From Helochares maculicollis (Eukaryota > Arthropoda > Insecta > Coleoptera > Hydrophilidae): DNA of 40,869 nucleotides. This document shows positions 21,501 through 32,437 of this stretch, piece after piece. A program made the translations under genes and the position numbers. How positions within the stretch are numbered: position 1 is the first letter of the stretch; every line of letters starts with the position of its first letter. The notes under the pieces were generated by a model. The model was not told where the DNA came from, ran no database searches, and saw nothing but the letters and a program-made list of their open reading frames with translations. The stretch covers positions 1 through 40,869 of the forward strand of contig JAWQRO010000376.1 of assembly GCA_033557835.1 (NCBI GenBank), written 5' to 3'.

Positions 21501-24500
21501 TCAAACTAAGATGCATATCTAAGATTTACCTCCTCCATCCGGTCACTGGTTTCGTTCTAAGTTCCTCTTCTGAAATTCCAAACAATCCAATGCAAGCTAT
21601 TAACCATCCTAAGATTAAGAGTAGGCATATTATGCCAACTCTGATGGGCAATAGTAATACTGTTAATATTGCTGTCTGCAAAAGAGAGATACACAAAAGT
21701 ATAAATATATTTATGTAACAAATTATTTCATTTCAAGCATCCTGTTTTCTAGTATGTTTTTGTTGCATATGGACTTCTGGTTTCAAATAGTTTATATAAC
21801 CGATACAATTGCATTAAATTATAGAGTAGAAATGGTAATAGAGTGTCAAGTTCCGTTCAGTTATTAAATTAGTTTGTAAATATTTTTTTCGGTTTAGTAG
21901 AGAAAGGTTTGAAGTTTTTCCTTTGGGGCACACGCCCATCATTTCAAACACCAATCTTGTTTGTTTTGGCCTACAGTGGATTACCTGTCCGTAATCTAGG
22001 CTATTTTGGCTTAAGCACCACTACGACAAAAAATCACCTACTGACCAATAAAAATTAGTCGAAGTAGAAAGTAATCTAACGGTTTTGAACGCGAATCCAG
22101 AGGCCCATGACCGCGCAAACATTCTGTTTATATGTACAGGAGAGAAAGTATGATTATTGCGAATACTGAGGTACTTCCTGTGGGGCTTAGGTAATCAGAC
22201 GTGCGGCGCAATGCACTCTTCCTTGAAATGTTTTGTATATTTCCTTGTTTAGAAACGTGCTTGCCCATTTAATTTTGGTATCTACAATCTTTGGCGCGCC
22301 TTTAACTGCTCCACGAGCTTTAAATCATAGCAATTCTAATAGCCAACTGGATTTATTACTACACAAGAAATGACCAAAAGCCGTGGCAATAAAGATATAA
22401 CGGTTAACTGGCGGGTGAAATAGCCATAAGTCTGAAGATATAATATGTTAAATAGTTGCACGATATTCAAGAATAGATTTGCAAGCCAATTGAACTAAAG
22501 AATTTCGTGTGGGGTTTAGAAGTAAAAAAGAGATTCGCATTCCTTCTGTAATTATTATTTAAAATTGCAAGAAGTAGTTGCAGAAAAATGGGTATATCTG
22601 AGTTGAGTAGAAGTCCTTCAACTTCATGGATGCAAAATTGCATGGTAAGAAATAATGGATGATAATAACAGATGCGTAGCGTCATCTTCTTGTGGTCATC
22701 CATGCAAACTGAATAGAAGAGTGCATGCATAGATTGCGGCGTGAATGAACTAAAGAAATCAAGGATATCAATTCTGTGGTGTCTTAAATTTGTTCTCTGG
22801 TAAAGCTGGTTTGCAATGCATATGATACAATGGTATTAAAAAATGTCTGCGTAGCTACTTGACAAATAAACAAACACTTTTAAAAATATCTACTTTCTCT
22901 TCAAGCCTCCTTCCTATAAGATAAGTTACTTCCTCTAATTTGCTATGGCATTTAAAAACCCATTATTGATTTCAAAATTATATTGAAGAGTACCTTCTTT
23001 TAAAAAAAGTGAATTATATTTGATATGCAAATATTTGCGGTGTCCCACAATTAAATATATATAAATGTGATACAATATTGCGATATTTATCAAGAATTGG
23101 CTAAAGTAAAATCACTCATTAGCAATTATAAAATGTGATTTTACTACGTTTCATCGAGGGACGGTGGAGACGTGCCAAATAACGATACGCGTGCTATAAA
23201 ATAGCGGTTAATGAAAAAGAAAGTGATCTTTGTGAAGAGAATTTTAATGAAAAGCTTTATAATACAAACAAAGTAGACAATAATTACAAAGTGAAAACTG
23301 CATCCTACTATGCTACTTGAAAGCCTAAGTAATTTGCGACTAAAGTCACGTATGTGTAAAAATAAATAGTGAGTTTTAGAATATAACATATGGGCTAATA
23401 GGACGGCCTTTAAAATGGGTTCAAATATAACAGCTAACTACGATTGGTAGTTCTTTAGCTCTAATCGAGCCTTCTACGATATTGTTCTAATGAAAACGAA
23501 AAAGAATATGAAGGGCGGTATTGTAGTAATGACGAAAAATAATATTATCCACAGAAGTGCATAAAAGAAGGAATCTTTGAATAAGTAATTACCACAAGGG
23601 TTATCCTCCTGTATAACTTTTGTGGCATCTAATCTTAATGGGTTTCTTATTGCCTGCCAATAAACATAGGTATTTCTAATTTTGTTGACCCCTTTTCATT
23701 TTATAGTGCTTAAAGAGGTAATAAACGAGTGCACTTCTCTATTAATTTTTTTACAAATGACACCTAAATGCAGTTTTAGAACTTGTTCAACTGTTTTCTT
23801 TTCAGCTTAAATAAAAACTAACAAGATTTAATAAACTACTTTGAATGATCGTTATACGATCGCGACTACATTTACTTTTGTGAAGAAAATAATCCAGCCT
23901 CTTTTCAAAAGCAGAACTTACATTTCAGCACAGTCAAGCGTTTAAACAGACAGGGAAAGCAATCTAAGACTAAATATTTTTAAATCTTTGACTATAGCAT
24001 TTGCCATTTATAATAGTACATCATCCAATTTTACACTGTGACATATAGACACAACATAAATCAGTGGTCAGTAAAAACATTCATTAGTAAGTATTTTGAA
24101 TAACAAATGCCGTTGTATTTATTGACCCCTTATCCACAGATGTAGCGTAGCTATGCATTTGCTTCCAATGCAAACAAAGAACCGTCAGCATTTCCTAAAA
24201 TAGCAATTTTTAAAAATAAGCCATAGTATACGTCAGTAGTAATTACTATGCGCTGTTTAAAATATTTACGTTGCCTTAACACATTTTTTCCGTAGATTAT
24301 TCCGATAATATGATTGTATACAAGAGGCATGCTTATATAAATTGTTTTTAATAACTATATTTTTAAAATTTTGCAAATAAATGCGTAGTATACTTAAGTT
24401 AGACTGTAAAGTCGCTGAAACATACAAAACTGCTCGAAAAAACGTATTTCTACTTCGTTTTATGAATATGTATCGTTTTCAAAAATGTACTGGCCCAGGT

Positions 24501-27500
24501 GCCAAAACTACAAACTAAATATATTAATTTGTAGTTGGTGAACTTATTTGTTTTGAGATATACAAAAACCCGTATTTCGTATTTCAATCTATATATAAAT
24601 ACGAAATCTATTTAATTAAGTGTTTGTACAATCAGATTCTGTCGTTCCTCAGATTTTATTTTTAACAAGCAACAAAAAGTAGTCAGGATGTGCAGCACTA
24701 ATATTGTTATACTGCTGTTGCTATGAATACTATATAATTTGTTTGTTGTTTTACTGATAACTGATTAGTAGGGGATACGTATTCGAAACCAATGCAATCC
24801 AATTAAAATTTGTTTGATTTTAGGATCTCAATTAGCAGGACTCGTTCATATATGCTGAAAATCACAATTTAGCTACGGTCGATAAAAAGTTAATCTTGCA
24901 TTCAACCTCGACTATATTTCATCTAATGGATACATTCATATAAAATAATAGTTTGAATTAAAATGTAATATGAAAAATGTTTCGAGTGCGACAGGAAAAT
25001 GCTAAGCAATCAGGCTCATTTACAAGCCATTTTCTAAAGCTACTGTTTATAAAGTAATTAATTTCTGGAATGTCTGCCTGTTACTTGCAGACCATCTGCG
25101 ATATATGCAATTGTAAATTATGCTAAATTTAACCATTTTTGTTTCTGAACAGTTACGACAACATTTTTGAATATCAGTTTTTTATCTAACATTCAGCATG
25201 GTAAAACTAGGAAAATTTGAAAATATCTACTCTCCCAGATTACTTTTTATCATGTATTTGGTGCAGTTATTCGAAATAATCAATAAATTGCTCACGTTTT
25301 ATTAACGTTGTTTAGAGATTGAATTGGATACATAATAATAAAATGTATAAAAGCATTACAATAATTGCTTTATCTATTTTGATAAGGAACGTTTAATTTA
25401 TGCCTACTAAATTAATCACTAATATTACCATACAAATGAATTGATTAGCGCTTAGTATGAATAAAAGACCATCTTGATTAGCAACAAGCAAATAATTTGC
25501 AATACATATAAAATTAGAAATGTACAATTGTTTTTCATAGATTTATTTTGCATATAATAGTGTGATTAGAATATAAGATGTAGAATACTTCAGTAATATA
25601 CCCCTTTGTGCCGCAATAAGTTTATTATTGTTGTGGTCTGTAGTTGAAAGGGCCCACTCGTATATATCCGAATTGAGTAATTTTACTTGATGTTGCTGTA
25701 TGTGCATTAAAGTCAAACAGTTATAATGAAAACATCAAAACCAACAGATTTCTTGTTTATATAATGAATGTATGTTCAACTGAAGCTACACTAAAAAAAT
25801 CTATTTAACAACTCACTGTTTCCAATATTGCAACAGTAGGAAACTGGCCAACAAGCCATATCTTAGTCTTAATAAACAAGAGCTATGCATGTACTACTTA
25901 AGTTAATTACTCAAATCAATCAGTGCTGTTTGAGGAAAGTGAGTATTGTTAAAAAGAAGATTGCAAATAAGTTTAAACAACTTCGCACTATAGATACTTA
26001 ACATTAACACTTAAGAAACAGCCAACGAAAATTTATGTTGCACACATCGCTTATTAGAAGTAGCCAAAACGAATTACCTTTTTTCTCTTGAGATAAAGCA
26101 TGTAAATTGAGCACGTATTGCTACTAGGAAAAACGGAAATGCATAAAAACTAGAAGTAGAGACTACTTCCTAATGCAAACAGATAAAGTGACAGTTCCGG
26201 GTTTCTATAGAAAACACACTGATACTAATTAATACTTTAAAAAGTAAATATTGCGACAAGTATCAAGTAAAATAGAAAATATTTACCCTTATTTGCTATT
26301 GTATTAATATTTTGATAATCCAACATACTAAGATAAATGCTCTTAAACTGTGTTGAAATACCGACAAAACAGGTAGGTCGTCGACCTCATCAGGATATAG
26401 AGATATAGATAAAAGTTAAATTACGGACATTATGTAGCGAGTTCCTTGCATTTTATGGCGTTTCTGCCAGCTTGTTAACTTTTGTGGACTAAATTGTTTG
26501 CTGAATGATTTTTGTTTGTACTTAATTTAAATAATAACAGAAAAGAAATTCATTTTCTCCGGTTGTCAGCAGAGACACGCAGGTGCATCAAATAGCTGCA
26601 TAGCAATTCCATGGACTAGCATTCACATTATTTGTTTTTATCCTGTGCAGAGGAAAAGTAGGTAAAGCATCTTCTTGGACTATAAGAAGTATGTGACTAT
26701 GTCGTTCGTTAAACCGTTAATAATAACGGGTTTCTAAGCGTGGATTACTTTAAATAGATCTTCAATTGCGCTTAGCCCTTTTATTCTTTGATTATAATAA
26801 ACATTTTGTGGTAATAGTTCTCATTAAAATAATAAATAATTAAAGTTCATTTGGAAAAAATGTTGAATAATTTATTTCTTTCTCTCACTCTCTTCTTTTG
26901 TAATGCGGTTTCGTTTATAATTTGACGCGAGAGGAGCAAACCATGTTTAAATAATAATTAATGATTTTTCAAATACCAGCAAAACGGAACTCAGATTTAT
27001 AGTTGCAAAATAACTGCATGTTCAATTTGCTATTGGAGTAGCATTTAATTTATTACAATTTAGTATGTAGGCTTCTTCTTCCTGATTGTAAACGGTAAAT
27101 TCTGATTGAGAAATAATTAAAATTCAGTTGAGTAAAGATGGTGAAAGTGCAACAGCAATTTTAGTAGCAATCACCTTTGAATTTAGATTAAAAATTAAGT
27201 CGTATGCTTTGTTTGATGACAAGAAAGTAAGAGGATATTAATTGTAAAAATTTGTTATGAATAGTATAAGGGAACTAGTCCATGCTTTTCTCTGAATAGG
27301 ATATAAAAATGTGAAACAGTTTTCGTTTTGCATGTCAATCTAAAGGCGCCTTCATATTTCTTCTAAGCTAGAAGATCTAATCTTCATTGTGCTTGAATGA
27401 AGATATACTGAAAAAATGTAGGTTACATTCAGTCGTGTAACGAGTTTCATTTCCAGGCTACGAATCCGTAACCAACTGCGCCTTCAGGCTTTCTGCATAA

Positions 27501-30129
27501 TAATATGTAAACACTCTTACGGAAACCGATCAAGATTTTTCAGTGCAATGCACCACATTTACTTTTAGACAACGGGTGTTGCAATTGACTAAGCAGGTTT
27601 TCAAGCAATAAGCATTTTTGCAGCAACAGACTAGAAGTTTCAAATATGCTGCATTTGCTTAAAACTATATTAATATCATAACATTGAAATTGTTTATTAT
27701 TAACTGCAAATGCAGGAAAAATAAGTGTTATAGATACGTTACACATTTATTTCAAGGTAATGGTTAATAATGAAAAAATATGATATAGATGATATTATAT
27801 GTTATTCAGAGAATGTGTCTGACCCATATAGTTGATATAAAGATTTCATATTTTTTAACACATAATAAAAATCTTTTACAGAAATTGAGAAAATGGCGAA
27901 TAAATGTCGCTAAACCCACTCGTGCTTTAGCTTAAGATTTATACACTTTGTAAAATTTCGATTTGATTCTAAAAAACTTCCTTATTTTACGTCTACTAAA
28001 TGTAATCCAAAATCCGGATATCTCTGCAGGGTAGTCAGTTTAAATAACGAGGTTTTAGTCCCATTTCATTTCCATTTAGTTAGAAAAGCTTCAATCTTTT
28101 TGTTTCATGTCTTGCTCAATTTTTTACGAATAGTATATGTTGTTGAGCAGCACATTAATATCCATAGTAATACAAGTAGTGTCTCTAAAAAAATTATGCG
28201 TTACTGGTTATTTTACTCCTACTCCTAATTAGGTCAGAGCTTTACGATGCAATTTACACATTAATCTATGGTCGCATAGGTCAGCATATGGTTACTTACA
28301 TAAATCATGGAAGAATTTACACAATAAATTGTCTACGGTTTCCGTTACAAAAATTCTCAATTGCTAAGGAGTCTTCCTAGCAACATATCCATGGAAAACT
28401 TATTACTTCAGAACGATTGGAAAAACGTGAAGATATATGCAACAATTTTGTTTTGAACAATCCTCTCACAATAGAACGAAAAATTTATACAATTTACGCA
28501 TTTTGCAAAGTTATCTGCTTGTCTAAATCTCATACACGCACACACACGTACAGCATCTCTCCTAAAGAATTCGTTCAAAGATTTTTATCATATCATTATT
28601 GAATTTCCCTGATTTATCCTCCAATACTATAATTTCTAGAACAAAATGCTTGGTCCTTACAAAAATTAATTCACGTTGCTTGAAATGCTGCAGATGCATT
28701 TTTGCTTTAATTAGTAACATGACAGGTTGTAAATTATAACACATTCAAATTATATTATGATGCAAATAGTAAGGTATACGCAGCGGGTTGCCTTGTTCTT
28801 GAAACCCAAGACTCTCGAATTACCGCAATTACGATATGCTATTAAGCAATCATAATGTGTAGGTATATATATTTACTATGTATGCATATAATTTAACACA
28901 TTTTATAGTTCCGTTCCTTGCTGATAAATCCTAAGCACAAAATTTTCTGAAATTCTCAAAATTTCAATACTTTATTTATAAGGAGAGTATAAAAAGAATC
29001 CAATTTCCAATGACATATCAGATAACTATAATAAAAACTAAAATATTTGTACAAATATAACTAATAAATTGCATATATCATTGTGTTTGTGTTATAAATG
29101 TCTTACATGTGCATTAGACACATTTAAATTAAAAAACCAAATTCCTTGACCCACATATCAAATGTTCGCAGGAAGTTTTCTTGCATTTACTAGATGCTTC
29201 CTGCCACTGCGAAGCTGCATTTATTGATTTTCAACATGATCTTAATACACATGTGAATAAATTCGAATCGTTATTTCAAGTAAACAGCGTTTGACACAAA
29301 TAGTTCCGGAAAGCATGCAGAATTATTAATAAATATTCTCATCTTTACAAATACTTTTACCAAACTGCAGCAACAAACTATCGATTATATAGCAAAGCAC
29401 ACACATCTAAATCGCCCTTTGGTACTCCCTTTTCAAAATTAAACCTTTATAAAACAAAAAGCCTATTCACAAAATATTTTTAGAAAAATAAAGTCATAAG
29501 TCTACGCGGTATGTAATTTGTTTGTTGTTCCGCGAAAATAAATATTTAACTAGCAAATTTAGATCGTACGTTTCTTTAACAAGGAAAATTTATTTTGGTG
29601 TATGACTATTCTATTTCATAATCAGTATAACTAAAAACTTACATTGAGTTTCCTGACATTATTTGTGCCTTTTTATATTTAAGACGTCAACCAAAAGTAA
29701 AAAATTTAAAAAGTCTTTATACTATTAAAAACAATAAACGCGCTTCCAAAAAACAACAAGTAAAAAAGCCTGCGAAGCAGACCGCAAAATAATAATAAAA
29801 TGCTAAACAAATAGTAATGATAATACACCACATTTCACCTGTGCGCGCAGAAACTTTCACCGTGCTGCAGATGAATTCATCTCCGGACGGAATAAAAATT
29901 CCATATTGAATGAAACCCGGTTATTACAATATAATTCGCAACATTTATATTAATTATTAATGCAAATGACACTATCTCTTTCACTCACTAAGCCCTTACA
30001 TTCAAAAAGACTTACTTTGATTTTTTCTGTGGTACTCTCCAGTTCTAAATGATGCACAAAAGGGTTTAGCAGTTCCGGAGCATCACTATCCTCCGTGGTA
30101 ATACCTCCAGCCACCAATTTGGCATTCAT
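18534..30129 (-). CDS. LPCAT: Lysophosphatidylcholine acyltransferase 1/2-type (LPCAT, AGPAT/PlsC family), 515 aa
   Basis: ER membrane enzyme that transfers an acyl chain from acyl-CoA to lysophospholipids (Lands cycle). Coding exons: 30129-30016, 21675-21530, then either 20894-20680 or 20427-20213, then 20066-19799, 19521-19008 and 18824-18534. With either alternative exon the sum is 1548 bases, and all junctions are GT-AG in frame. The start is the ATG at 30129 (MNAKLVAGG); an in-frame GTG two codons upstream is not a start. Order: NPFVHHLE block (22-29), membrane segment about 39-62, WR at 85-86, catalytic His128 and Asp133 (HX4D), VWRDDPDSR near 169-177, PEGTCTNR at 201-208, and KPGAFYPGVPIQP. 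A C-terminal EF-hand-like region follows, and the protein ends in KKTN, a dilysine ER-retrieval signal. The EF loops have lost key ligands. Human LPCAT1 and LPCAT2 have about 534 and 544 residues. Confidence 0.95.
20213..20427 (-). other. LPCAT: LPCAT alternative exon 3b (LPCAT2-like catalytic segment)
   Basis: 215 bases, acceptor ATTTAG before 20427 and donor GTACGT after 20213, with the same phases as exon 3a. It encodes residues 88-158 with APHSTFLDG (His128, Asp133) and PSIIVRRESGDNPYIG. The HSTF.DG form resembles LPCAT2. It lies 252 bases after exon 3a in the transcript. The two segments align without gaps, with 23 of 71 residues identical by my count. Confidence 0.88.
20680..20894 (-). 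other. LPCAT: LPCAT alternative exon 3a (LPCAT1-like catalytic segment)
   Basis: 215 bases, acceptor GGATAG before 20894 and donor GTATGT after 20680. It enters in phase 2 and leaves one base. It encodes residues 88-158 with APHSSFMDS (His128, Asp133), followed by PSIVAKGEAASIPFFG. The HSS form of the motif and the KVV start resemble LPCAT1. It is the first of the pair in transcription order. Confidence 0.88.
21676..30015 (-). other. LPCAT: LPCAT intron 1 (8.3 kb)
   Basis: Bounded by donor GTAAGT after 30016 and acceptor TTGCAG before 21675. Scanning both strands I found no nested gene. The longest frames (22467-22730 and 23144-23389, both minus) show no family I recognise. It does hold an 11-bp perfect hairpin at 24574-24607, a 13-base palindrome at 26375-26387, a tRNA-like scrap at about 27452-27490 and a short CA run near 28517. 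First introns of this size often carry enhancers. Confidence 0.7.
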
Positions 30130-30420
30130 TTTCACTGAGTTTTCAGCAATTTACAATCTCGTGTTTTCACATCACAACATCGATACGATTTAATCAAAAT
30201 CTCGCGGTATATTGCAGATGGATAACAATCCCTTCCATATTGAAAATACGACCAATCGAATGTAGGTCTTTCGGCACGATCCACCGCGCGGAAATTCACG
30301 AGCGCAAAAATCGTTAATTCAAAACTTGCGCCTATTTTGCGTTGACATCGACGCTACTAGCGACACCTACAGCTTTACGGTTTGTGTCTGCGCTGTATCT
30401 TGGTGCATCAGAGTTCATTT
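30130..30420 (-). promoter_or_regulatory. Presumed 5' UTR and promoter of LPCAT, CpG-richer island
   Basis: The stretch up to about 30420 has many CpGs compared with the surrounding DNA (for example around 30280-30360) and lies directly upstream of the LPCAT start. On the minus strand TATCGAT at 30179-30185 matches seven of the eight bases of the DRE motif TATCGATA, a common insect housekeeping-promoter element. No TATA box is evident. Confidence 0.4.
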
Positions 30421-31089
30421 TAAAATGCGCGTCCTTTTTTTATCCTTAAATAACAAGTAGTAGTAGAAGTAGAAACTACAGTAGGCCAATTAAATTAACA
30501 TGCATTAACTGCTATTTTCGCATCATCTATCATGATGTTAATGTTGCTGCGTTTTTAAGTAATCACTTGTTATTGAAATAGGCATTCCTTTTAAAGACCA
30601 GAACTTACGATTTAATATAAAATAGTGTTCTTGCATGTAAATCATTTATATCAAGATAATATTTACATTTCATTAACATTTTAATAAATATTTGTACTTT
30701 TACTTAGAACATACATGTATCACATTTTTATTGCAAATAAAGTTTGGTAAAGAACAATAACTTGTTAAGATTTTTGGCTTTTAGGTCCTTTCGACTTTTG
30801 CCCATTTTTAAATTGCGTTAGCTTTCCCAGATGGCACTTTCTGTTGAGTATAGATAATAAAAAAATTGTATTTACATTTTCGCTTAACTAATTAGTCACG
30901 TGTTTTTAATAATCACCAATTTAAAGGGATTGAAACATACATTTTTAATTTTTTTAAATTTAAACTAGATATGTAAGTTAATAAAGAGAAAAATATACAA
31001 TTTTAAAGTATTCTTTATATCTATATTCTTTAGTTCATTTAACCATGTTCAAGTTCAAAATTCCGAGCTGACAAAATATGTATTACATC

Positions 31090-32052
31090 AAAATAAAAAA
31101 TCTGGAGTGTCTTCACTCAACATTCCCGTATAATTATAAGTACGACGTAAAAGTATCTGCGATTAATAATAATAAAACTACAAACACATGCATGCGTTTC
31201 AAAACTAAAAGCAAAAGCTTTAATATTCATAATTTACACGTCAATGTCTATATTCAACCCAGTAATGTATTCATAAGGAATATTCAATTCTTTTTCAGTA
31301 TATGTATATCATCGGAATATGTCTAATATTTCTTTATATAATGTTCAATACTTTGTGTTTAAAAATTTATATACTTTTAACTAGTTTGCAATATGGACCG
31401 CTTGTAAATTTCCTTGACGAAGGCTTGAATTTTAAAATGTGAATTCATAGCTAAAGGAAGGGTCCAATTTTAGAATGTAAATTCATAACTAAAAAATGAA
31501 ATTTATGAAGTTAAAGTCATACTTTTCAAATTTCAAACTATTTGTTATTGCTATACTTTCCATGTTTAGCACTTTTCTAACATTTTTGTAAAATTTTTTA
31601 TTCCAAAGCAAACTAAATTTAGAATTTTTAAAATTATAAAAATAGCACTTCCGGTGCTTCGATCATGTTGAAAGTTTGTACCTGTGAGTTTTTTGTGATA
31701 TGTAAGGTGTGCACGAAATTTTAATCCGATAGCTTAAGTTTAAAGACTACTTCACTTGAAAAAAATTCAAAACTGTATAGGTAAACGGGTACTTCCGGTG
31801 GTCCTACCTGCATCAAAAGTTGATACAGATCTAAGTTTTTAGGATAATGGCCGTCTACTAAATTTCATCGCTCCATCTCAAACGGTCTGACCGTTATCGT
31901 GTTTACATACAGACACATAGACAGCATGTCAAAAATGGTCAAAATGGATTCAAGGGCACCCAAAATGTTAAAATCTTGAGGTCGAATCTCTTCATGATCC
32001 CAATACCTTTCCTTCACTTTACTTCGTATAGTATACGGGAATGTAAAAATGA
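31090..32052 (-). repeat. Repeat R1, copy B (uninterrupted, inverted relative to copy A)
   Basis: Reverse-complement partner of the R1 copy at 15357-17745. It has ACATTCCCGTATA motifs at both ends (31120 onward, and reversed ending at 32044), 925 bases apart. The site where copy A holds R2 is intact here at 31296-31313. The 127-codon minus-strand frame at 31865-32248 crosses the element boundary and is not a recognised gene. Confidence 0.75.
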
Positions 32053-32327
32053 AAATTCCAAATGAATTAAGTCGCATTGTAACTTCAGTTATAATTGCAA
32101 TAAAAATGTAATTATTACGACTTAGGTGATAGCAAGTCGCCATTTGCCGGTTACTCTTATTTATAAAGTTTAGATCAGATTTGCAGCTACTTGTGGTATG
32201 ATGCTGTCTTACTCCAACATTCATGGATGTTCCTCGCTGGGCGCTCAATCCTTTGAATGTGTTCGGCAGTCATTCACCGCTCGTGTTCCATGTTCCTTTT
32301 TTAATTGCGTAGTACGCTATTGGGGTT

Positions 32328-32336
32328 AGGGGGCGC
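32328..32336 (+). promoter_or_regulatory. CTCF-core-like motif in the AIRIM promoter
   Basis: AGGGGGCGC matches the conserved core of CTCF sites, 110 bases before the AIRIM start codon. In a genome this AT-rich a G-run of this kind stands out. Binding is not shown. Confidence 0.25.
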
Positions 32337-32437
32337 CACAGAAAACCTGTCATAAAATTTTTCTAACCTTCGGAAGTGACATTTGTTAAAGTTTTGGTTC
32401 TTACGTTAAATGCTGTTTGTTTTTGTTGATTTCAGCA

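Noticed and set aside
22467..22730. 87-codon minus-strand frame in LPCAT intron 1
   Set aside because: No family resemblance, no conserved motif and no splice partners. A frame of this length is expected by chance in 40 kb.
23144..23389. 81-codon hydrophobic minus-strand frame in LPCAT intron 1
   Set aside because: Its hydrophobicity follows from T-rich codons. I recognise no receptor or transporter motif.
27452..27490. tRNA-like scrap on the minus strand (GGCGCAGTTGG followed by GGATTCGTAGCC)
   Set aside because: It resembles box A and box B of a tRNA gene or SINE head, but the two boxes are only a few bases apart and no anticodon or acceptor stem can be formed. It is at most a fragment.
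28510..28540. Short CACACA run considered as a CRISPR-like or satellite repeat
   Set aside because: Simple dinucleotide microsatellite of a few units. No regular spaced repeats occur anywhere in the window.
31865..32248. 127-codon minus-strand frame
   Set aside because: It spans the border between unique DNA and repeat R1. The repeat part is matched at DNA level by copy A, where the frame is broken.
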